A stretch of 24,486 nt of DNA from an uncultured Sphingobacteriales bacterium (lineage in GTDB: Bacteria; Bacteroidota; Bacteroidia; Chitinophagales; Chitinophagaceae), in contig CAMLFX010000042.1 in assembly GCA_946479435.1 (NCBI GenBank), forward strand, positions 1 through 24,486, in the 5' to 3' direction. The translations under genes were made by a program, and so were the position numbers. How positions within the stretch are numbered: the first letter of the stretch is position 1; every line of letters starts with the position of its first letter. The notes below the pieces were generated by a model. It did no database searches and was not told the DNA's origin. It saw only the letters and a list, made by a program, of their open reading frames with translations. Positions 14,449 to 20,984 of this stretch are shown one piece after another.

Positions 14449-15756
14449 ATGCGTAATAACTTTTTAGGCAGATTTACGGAGCTAAGCACAACTACCGATG
14501 TACCATCTACCGTTAAGAAAATAGGTGATGGTGTGTCGCTAAAGGGGTTTAATATCTGGATACTTATATGCTCCGCCATACTTGCGTCTATTGGGTTAGA
14601 TACAAATTCAGTAGCAGTAATAATTGGCGCCATGCTTATCTCTCCTTTAATGTCGCCAATACTTGGCATTGGGCTTTCGCTGGGTATGCACGACAGGGAG
14701 CTTTTTATAAGGTCGCTGAAAAATCTTGCAATTGCTACCGGTATTAGTCTTATCTCAAGTGCGTTGTATTTTCTGTTTACACCATTCGGCAATGTTACTG
14801 AAGAACTATTGTCGCGGACACACCCCACCTTGCTGGATGTTGGTGTAGCGTTTGTAGGGGGCATAGCGGGTATCGTTTCTATGTCGCGCAACGAAAGTAC
14901 CAATGCCATACCTGGGGTTGCTATTGCTACTGCTTTAATGCCTCCTATATGTACTGCAGGTTTTGGCCTAGCCAGCGGCAACTGGGAGTTTTTTCTTGGT
15001 GCGTTCTATCTTTTTTTTATTAATGCTTTGTTTATTAGTCTTTCAACATACCTTATAGTTAAGTATCTCAAATTTCCCGTAAAACAATATGTTGATAAGG
15101 CTAAGCAAGCAAATTATACAAGGCTGTCATGGGTTTTGCTTATTTTATCGTTGATACCCAGCGTTTACTTTTTATATACAGTTTACGATAAATCGAAAAC
15201 TAAGGAAAGAATACAATCGCTGGTAATAGAACCGATAGAAAGAGATGGTAACGAAATACTGAAGTGGGAGGTGAACTCGTCGGATAGTATTAAGTATGTA
15301 AATATCTATTATTCAGGATTGGCTGTAGCCGATAGTAAAATAGATAGCTTGCAAGCTTTGTGTTATAAAAATGGCCTTAAAAACTACCGGATAAAAGTGT
15401 TGCGTGTTAACCTGACAAAAGAAGAGATAACAGGGCTAAGTACCAATGTAGCCCGGCAAATGCTGAATGAATGGCAAATAAAGATGTTAGAAATACAAAA
15501 AGATGATTCCATTAACCATACAATATGGGCGGGCGAGGTGAAAAAAGCATCGCAAGAGGCTAAAGCAGCATTTGGAAACCTGGATACTATAAGTGTTGAA
15601 AGAAGTATTCATATACGAGATTCTACATCGCCCGATACTATTGTTGATGTATGGTATAAAGGGAACAAAAAGTTTACAGAAAAGGATAAACTTGCACTTG
15701 CAGCCTTTCTCAGGTTAAGGCTGGGGCAGGATAGTATAATTTTATCTAAATTCTAA
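14449..15756 (+). CDS. DUF389 family multi-pass membrane protein
   Basis: 435 aa. The N-terminal half is a DUF389 membrane domain: GFNIWILICSAILASIGLDTNSVAVIIGAMLISPLMSPILGIGLSLG (31-77), then GVAIATALMPPICTAGFGLASG, with about six hydrophobic helices up to residue ~240. Residues ~245-435 form a soluble, charged alpha/beta tail that I do not recognise as a named domain. Many DUF389 proteins are shorter, so this extension is a notable variant. The function of DUF389 is unknown; a transporter-like role is only a guess. The ATG at 14449 lies four bases after TATTTTAG, a one-mismatch -7 box. Confidence 0.88.
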   Translation: MRNNFLGRFTELSTTTDVPSTVKKIGDGVSLKGFNIWILICSAILASIGLDTNSVAVIIGAMLISPLMSPILGIGLSLGMHDRELFIRSLKNLAIATGISLISSALYFLFTPFGNVTEELLSRTHPTLLDVGVAFVGGIAGIVSMSRNESTNAIPGVAIATALMPPICTAGFGLASGNWEFFLGAFYLFFINALFISLSTYLIVKYLKFPVKQYVDKAKQANYTRLSWVLLILSLIPSVYFLYTVYDKSKTKERIQSLVIEPIERDGNEILKWEVNSSDSIKYVNIYYSGLAVADSKIDSLQALCYKNGLKNYRIKVLRVNLTKEEITGLSTNVARQMLNEWQIKMLEIQKDDSINHTIWAGEVKKASQEAKAAFGNLDTISVERSIHIRDSTSPDTIVDVWYKGNKKFTEKDKLALAAFLRLRLGQDSIILSKF

Positions 15757-15807
15757 AATCACCCTATTTCTAACACATGGAAATTTCTGTTGATAGAACA
15801 GAGGCCT

Positions 15808-15815
15808 TATTTTTG
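15808..15815 (+). promoter_or_regulatory. -7 box immediately upstream of the DPP IV gene
   Basis: TATTTTTG is an exact TAnnTTTG match ending five bases before the ATG at 15821. TTTC at 15784-15787, 20 bases upstream, is one mismatch from the -33 element. The predicted transcript start is at or beside the ATG. Confidence 0.45.
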
Positions 15816-15820
15816 AAATT

Positions 15821-17980
15821 ATGAGATATACCTGGTTATTGATAGTGTTTATAGCACAGACCGCAATAGCACAAACTAAAAAGCAAATAACGCTTGAAGA
15901 TGTTTGGAGAGATAATACGTTCAAGATAAAGACGGTTCCCGGCTTCAATGCTATGAAAGATGGCAAAACATATACACGTATAGATGATGAAAATGATAAG
16001 CAAGTAATAAATGCATACGACCTGGCTACAGGTAATAAATTACGCGCTATATACAGCAATGCTGGTGGATACAAAATTGACGGCTATGAATTTAGCGATG
16101 ATGAACAGAAGATATTATTAAAGTGTGAAAGCGAACATATATACAGGCGTTCTGTTTTAAACAAAGTATATGTATATGATATAAAAACACTTAATACTGT
16201 TGAATTATCAAAAGATAAAGTGTTGCATGCTACTTTTTCACCCGAGGGAACTAAAGTAGCTTTTGTGCGCAATAACGATATTTATATAAGAGACCTAAAG
16301 ACTGATATAACCATAGCGGTAACCAAAGATGGGGCAAAGAATAAAATAATAAATGGCAATTGCGATTGGGTATACGAAGAAGAGTTTGAGTTCACACGTG
16401 CTTTTGATTGGGCGCCAGATAGCAAACACCTGGCTTATTATCGTTTCGATGAAAGCAATGTGCCATCTTATATAATTCCTAAATACAACGAAACTGAACT
16501 ATATCCCGAATACTATACCTATAAATATCCTAAAGCAGGTGAACCTAATTCTGTAGTTGAGATAAAGCTATATGATGTTACTACTGGGCAAACTGTAAAT
16601 GCAGACCTTGGCAACAACACCGATCAATATATACCAAGAATAAAATGGACAAACGATCCCTCGAAACTATGTATATACCGCATGAACAGATTGCAAAATA
16701 AGCTGGAACTATTGCTGACTGATGTTGTAAACGGAACTAACCAGGTGATTTACGCTGAAGAAAATCCTTATTATATAGAGGTGAATGATAATCTAGAGTT
16801 TTTAAAAGACGGCCATTCATTCATCTTTAATAGTGAGAAGGATGGTTTTAATCACCTGTATCACTATAACTGGAAAAGCAAAAAGCTCACTCTGCTTACT
16901 AAAGGCAATTATGATATAGACCAAATAATAGGTGTAGATGAAAAAACTAAACAAGTATATTATACTGCTGCTGAAACCGTACCCATGGAACGCCAGCTAT
17001 ATGCTGTTGCCTATAGTGGAAAGCATAAAAAAATGCTGACCCCTGAAGCGGGCACCCATGTAATAACGCAGGTTGGCGGGTATAACTTCTTTTTTGATAA
17101 ATATTCTACGTTAACTACACCCCCTGTATATTATCTGCGCGACGCTAATGGCAAAATTGTGCGTACTCTTGAAGATAATGCGGAATTAAAAGCCAAAATG
17201 GATGAATATGAGTTGGGTAAAATATCTTTTCAGCAATTTAAAATAGAAGGAGATAAAACGCTGAATGCCTGGGTAATGCTACCGCCATCTTTCGACGAAC
17301 ACAAAAAATATCCTGTATTTATGTATCAATATAGTGGCCCCGGCTCGCAAGAAGTAGCAGACAGGTTTCCGATAAGAGATTTTTTTTGGCACCAAATGCT
17401 GGCAGAAAAAGGGTATATGATTGTTTGTGTTGATGGCACCGGCACCGGCTTTCGTGGGCAAGAGTTTAAAAAGAAAACATACCTGCAGCTAGGTAAATAT
17501 GAAAGTGAAGATCAGATCGCTGCTGCAAAATATCTCTCAGCGCTACCTTATGTAGATAAACAGCGCATAGGTATATGGGGTTGGAGCTATGGTGGTTTTA
17601 TGAGTAGCACTTGTCTTTTTAAGGGGCACGATGTGTTTAAGACGGGTATCTCCGTAGCGCCGGTAACTAATTGGAAGTATTATGACAATATTTATACAGA
17701 GCGGTATATGCGTACGCCACAAACAAATGCCGCGGGATATAATGATAACGCTCCCGAGGAAATGGCTAGCATGCTTACCGGCAAGTACCTGCTGATACAC
17801 GGCACCGCTGATGATAACGTGCACTTTCAAAACTCGGTAATGCTTACAGATGCATTGATTAAAGCCGATAAGGAATTTGAATCGGAATATTACCCTAATA
17901 AGAACCATGGTATATCTGGGGGCAATACCCGTTATCATTTATATAAAAGGATGACGGATTTCATCCTGAAGAATCTTTGA
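15821..17980 (+). CDS. Dipeptidyl-peptidase IV-type S9 serine peptidase
   Basis: 719 aa, standard for bacterial DPP IV. The enzyme removes X-Pro or X-Ala dipeptides from peptide N-termini and probably acts in the periplasm or on the surface. A signal peptide (MRYTWLLIVFIAQTAIAQ) is followed by the DPPIV N-terminal beta-propeller (about 75-430). The propeller includes the double-Glu substrate anchor in DWVYEEEFEF (E187/E188). The C-terminal hydrolase domain carries nucleophile S589 in GWSYGG, the acid D664 in HGTADDNVHF, and H696 in NHGISGG, so the catalytic triad is complete. The signal peptide fixes the start. The stop is 14 bases before the YihY-like ATG. Confidence 0.95.
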   Translation: MRYTWLLIVFIAQTAIAQTKKQITLEDVWRDNTFKIKTVPGFNAMKDGKTYTRIDDENDKQVINAYDLATGNKLRAIYSNAGGYKIDGYEFSDDEQKILLKCESEHIYRRSVLNKVYVYDIKTLNTVELSKDKVLHATFSPEGTKVAFVRNNDIYIRDLKTDITIAVTKDGAKNKIINGNCDWVYEEEFEFTRAFDWAPDSKHLAYYRFDESNVPSYIIPKYNETELYPEYYTYKYPKAGEPNSVVEIKLYDVTTGQTVNADLGNNTDQYIPRIKWTNDPSKLCIYRMNRLQNKLELLLTDVVNGTNQVIYAEENPYYIEVNDNLEFLKDGHSFIFNSEKDGFNHLYHYNWKSKKLTLLTKGNYDIDQIIGVDEKTKQVYYTAAETVPMERQLYAVAYSGKHKKMLTPEAGTHVITQVGGYNFFFDKYSTLTTPPVYYLRDANGKIVRTLEDNAELKAKMDEYELGKISFQQFKIEGDKTLNAWVMLPPSFDEHKKYPVFMYQYSGPGSQEVADRFPIRDFFWHQMLAEKGYMIVCVDGTGTGFRGQEFKKKTYLQLGKYESEDQIAAAKYLSALPYVDKQRIGIWGWSYGGFMSSTCLFKGHDVFKTGISVAPVTNWKYYDNIYTERYMRTPQTNAAGYNDNAPEEMASMLTGKYLLIHGTADDNVHFQNSVMLTDALIKADKEFESEYYPNKNHGISGGNTRYHLYKRMTDFILKNL

Positions 17981-17994
17981 CCTTAATTTGTAGT

Positions 17995-18936
17995 ATGACA
18001 AAGCTGCAATCGGTTATTTTAAACTGGGCTCCCGTGCGGTTATTCCGTAGTTGGACCAGGCGGACGATAATACCCGGTGCAGATGGCATGTCTATACATG
18101 AAGTAAGTAAATTCTTTATAATGGAATTGAAAAGTAACCGGCTAAATGTTAGTTGCGCGGCGGTTACTTATAACTTCCTTATGGCCATTCCGCCTACCTT
18201 ACTTTTTCTTTTTTCACTCGTTCCTTATTTTCCGTTAACCGATGTGCAAACCACTATCCTGGTTACACTGCGCATGGTAACGCCCAATGAAAGAGCCTAT
18301 AGTAGTGCCGCCAGGATTATTACTGATTTTATGAATAATGAGCGGGGCGATGTATTATCCTTCGGTATCTTGCTAACTATATTTTTCTCATCAAATGGTA
18401 TGATGGGGCTTATCAGGAATTTTGAACGCAGCCTGCCTATTTATATAAAACGATCGGGCATAAAAAAACGCTGGACGGCCATCAAACTCACCTTAATGCT
18501 TATCAGTGTTGCTATAATAAGCCTCGCCGTATTTATCATTCAAACACAAGCGCTGAATGACCTGATATTAAGTGTGTTCAATAATACAATCGCTATAAGA
18601 CTAATAAGCCTTGTATTGGTAGTGCTGATTGTGTTTTGTACTATTTCAGTAATATATACGTATGGGCCCTCGCTTAGCCACCGTTCCAAATTTATATCTC
18701 CCGGGTCGGTGTTTGCAACAATATTAAGTGTGTTGGTTACTACAGTATTTTTCTTCCTTGTCAACCACTTTATTCACTATAACAAGGTATATGGTTCAAT
18801 AGGTACTATCATGGCCTTTATGGCCTGGATGTGGTTGAATACAATGGTAATACTTATAGGATACGAACTAAACGTAAGTATATTGCTGGCAAGGCATAGC
18901 AATAATAAAATAGAGATACATGAAGAAAAGGAGTAG
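17995..18936 (+). CDS. YihY/BrkB family integral membrane protein
   Basis: 313 aa from the ATG at 17995; a TTG at 17977 could extend it by six residues into the DPP IV stop but looks less likely. About six hydrophobic helices (near 55-78, 118-138, 165-185, 197-218, 235-255 and 265-290) match YihY/BrkB. So do CAAVTYNFLMAIPPTLLFLFSLVP (53-76) and the C-terminal VYGSIGTIMAFMAWMWLNTMVILIGYELN. The family was once called RNase BN in error; its real function is unsettled. A one-mismatch -7 box (TTAATTTG, 17983-17990) ends four bases before the ATG. The 3' end overlaps the next gene by 17 bases, implying coupled translation. Confidence 0.88.
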   Translation: MTKLQSVILNWAPVRLFRSWTRRTIIPGADGMSIHEVSKFFIMELKSNRLNVSCAAVTYNFLMAIPPTLLFLFSLVPYFPLTDVQTTILVTLRMVTPNERAYSSAARIITDFMNNERGDVLSFGILLTIFFSSNGMMGLIRNFERSLPIYIKRSGIKKRWTAIKLTLMLISVAIISLAVFIIQTQALNDLILSVFNNTIAIRLISLVLVVLIVFCTISVIYTYGPSLSHRSKFISPGSVFATILSVLVTTVFFFLVNHFIHYNKVYGSIGTIMAFMAWMWLNTMVILIGYELNVSILLARHSNNKIEIHEEKE

Positions 18937-20290
18937 CAGTTGGCTGCTGGTTGTAATAGCATTGTGGCTGCAGGCATGCGATAATCCTAACCGGATGCCT
19001 GATAAAGTAACTTTTACTGAACATGTAGCACCAATATTATATAACAACTGTACTATTTGCCACAGGCCAAATGGGGGCGCTCATTTTGATCTTATCACAT
19101 ATAACCAGGCAAAAGTATATGGCCCTTCTTTAGCTTATGTTGTACGAGAGCGTATTATGCCGCCATGGCCTGCTGATCCTCATTATTCAGAATTTGCAGG
19201 GCAACGCGTATTAAGTGAACACGATATAAGGATAATAGAAAAGTGGGTGCAGGATGGAGCTATTGAAGGGCCTGCGGATAAGCTTCCCGCACTGCCGGCA
19301 TACCCTAATGGTTCTACAATAGGCACGCCGGATGTGCGTATTGCGGTACAGCCATATTTCCTGCCTGCAAACTCTGGGGATAAGTTCCTGATAGTGAAAG
19401 TTCCATTTGAACTGCCTGAGGATACATTTGCCAGTATTATAGAATTTGTAGCAGGGAATGGGGGCGTGGTACACCATGTAAATGGTGATCTGGTAAAGTA
19501 TGAGTTTAATAAAAAGCAAAATGTATTTGAAGGGGAACGGCTAACGGATATGGTGAATGACAGTACGGTGCAAATGGCGTACGAAAAGCTAAAGCTTGCA
19601 AATGATGATGGTACATACCCCGTATTGCAACGTTCTGTAGTTAATTATTTGCCGGGTACTTTCGGACAAAAATATCCTGAAGGTATTGGCGGATATAAAC
19701 TGCCACGTAAAGGCGCTTTTTTACTTAATGACCTTCACTATGGTTTTACAAATAGCAAACCGGTTTGGGATAGCTCATACATTAACATATTTTATTCCAA
19801 GCTACCGCCAGAAAGGCCTGTGAGTGAGTTTCAGCTGGGTACACTTGGTGTATCGCCTGTTGAGCCGGATCTTATTATACAACCCAACAGCATAAAGAAG
19901 GTATACAGCCGTTATGTAGTACCCGAAGATATATCGGTGCTAACAGTAAATCCACACATGCACATGTTGGGTAAAAGCTTTAAAGGTTATGCATTACCTC
20001 CTGCAGGAGGTGATACTATCCGACTGATATCAATACCAAAATGGGATTTTAACTGGCAATATTTCTACACATTCAAAAAAATGGTACATATACCGAAGGG
20101 TAGTACCATAGTTGCCGAGGGTGTTTACGATAATACGCCACAAAATATAAATAATCCATTTAACCCACCGCAATTGGTGCGCGACCAAAACGGGAGTATG
20201 CGTTCAACTGATGAGATGTTCCAATTCATCATAACCTACGTGTCTTACAAAGCAGGAGATGAACAAATAAGCCTTGAAGCCAGTAAGTAA
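18920..20290 (+). CDS. Lipoprotein fusing a cytochrome c-like domain to a PHM-type copper monooxygenase domain
   Basis: 456 aa. An SPII signal ends at C20 (LWLQAC). Residues ~28-115 form a small cytochrome c-like domain: CTICH (44-48) for covalent heme and M80 in IMPPWPAD as probable axial ligand. Residues ~140-456 match the copper type II, ascorbate-dependent monooxygenase fold, and a complete ligand set is visible. H185-H186 (VVHHVNG) and H273 (DLHYG) fit the CuH site; H346/H348 (NPHMHMLG) and M433 (DEMFQF) fit the CuM site. This implies oxygen chemistry fed by the attached heme at the periplasmic or outer face; substrate unknown. It overlaps the YihY gene by 17 bases and is followed 48 bases later by a redoxin, a likely partner. 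Confidence 0.85.
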   Translation: MKKRSSSWLLVVIALWLQACDNPNRMPDKVTFTEHVAPILYNNCTICHRPNGGAHFDLITYNQAKVYGPSLAYVVRERIMPPWPADPHYSEFAGQRVLSEHDIRIIEKWVQDGAIEGPADKLPALPAYPNGSTIGTPDVRIAVQPYFLPANSGDKFLIVKVPFELPEDTFASIIEFVAGNGGVVHHVNGDLVKYEFNKKQNVFEGERLTDMVNDSTVQMAYEKLKLANDDGTYPVLQRSVVNYLPGTFGQKYPEGIGGYKLPRKGAFLLNDLHYGFTNSKPVWDSSYINIFYSKLPPERPVSEFQLGTLGVSPVEPDLIIQPNSIKKVYSRYVVPEDISVLTVNPHMHMLGKSFKGYALPPAGGDTIRLISIPKWDFNWQYFYTFKKMVHIPKGSTIVAEGVYDNTPQNINNPFNPPQLVRDQNGSMRSTDEMFQFIITYVSYKAGDEQISLEASK

Positions 20291-20338
20291 TTAACCTTTT
20301 AACGGTTTTGTAACCATCTTTACTGTAAATTCGACACT

Positions 20339-20941
20339 ATGAAAAAGCTATTCCTTATTGCAGCTACCCTGTTTTCTATTGGTAGTGCATCCGCTCAAAA
20401 TATTCAAAGCATTGAAATTGGCAGGGAAGTGCCGATGCCTGATGCTAAAATGAAATCAACAGATAAAAAAGATATTACATTGGGCGCGTTGCGCACACAA
20501 TATGGTTTGCTGGTAATGTTCTCGTGCAATACTTGCCCGTATGTAATAAAAAGCCAGGCGCGTACAAAAGAAATGATGGAATACGCCAGGGGAAAGGGTA
20601 TAGGTATGGTGGTAGTTAATTCGAACGCGGCACAAAGACAAGGTGCCGATTCATACGAAGCGATGACACGGTACGCTGAAAAACAAGGATATGCTGTACC
20701 TTATGTAGTAGATGAAGGATCGCATTTAGCTGATGCATTTGGTGCTACACATACGCCTGAAGTGTTTTTGTTCAATGGTGATGGTAAGCTTATTTACAAG
20801 GGTGCTATGGAAGATAATCCGAGCGAGCCAGAAGCATCAACACAAATATTTTTGAAATCAGCAATCGATAATATGCTTTCTAAAAAGCCTGTTGATCCTA
20901 ATAGTACAAAATCGATTGGATGCACTATCAAAAGAATTTAA
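20339..20941 (+). CDS. Periplasmic thioredoxin-like (redoxin) protein
   Basis: 200 aa. An SPI signal (MKKLFLIAATLFSIGSASAQ) sends it to the periplasm. The thioredoxin fold carries the redox pair C63-N-T-C66-P67 in MFSCNTCPYV, and the cis-Pro-like region lies in THTPEVFLFNGDGKLIYKG. The family's C-terminal tail with a further cysteine (C195 in SIGCTIKR) is present. It probably reduces or oxidises thiols of exported proteins, perhaps those of the upstream heme/copper lipoprotein, since CxxCH heme attachment and copper loading need reduced cysteines (inference). The signal peptide fixes the ATG at 20339. A one-mismatch -7 box (TAAATTCG, 20326-20333) lies five bases upstream. A shared terminator follows. 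Confidence 0.88.
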   Translation: MKKLFLIAATLFSIGSASAQNIQSIEIGREVPMPDAKMKSTDKKDITLGALRTQYGLLVMFSCNTCPYVIKSQARTKEMMEYARGKGIGMVVVNSNAAQRQGADSYEAMTRYAEKQGYAVPYVVDEGSHLADAFGATHTPEVFLFNGDGKLIYKGAMEDNPSEPEASTQIFLKSAIDNMLSKKPVDPNSTKSIGCTIKRI

Positions 20942-20958
20942 CACCTGATATTTTCAAT

Positions 20959-20984
20959 AAAAAAGCGGCATTTGCCGCTTTTTT
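20959..20984. terminator. Bidirectional terminator between redoxin and the outer-membrane barrel gene
   Basis: An 11-bp stem (AAAAAAGCGGC / GCCGCTTTTTT) with loop ATTT has A and T tracts on both sides, so it can work in both directions. Its right end overlaps the stop codon of the leftward gene (20983-20985). Confidence 0.88.

Noticed and set aside
14436..14981. 181-aa open frame antisense to the DUF389 gene
   Set aside because: The sense strand codes conserved DUF389 helices; this frame is a shadow.
17977..17994. TTG start extending the YihY protein by six residues
   Set aside because: It overlaps the DPP IV stop and the added residues are not typical of the family; the ATG at 17995 is more natural.
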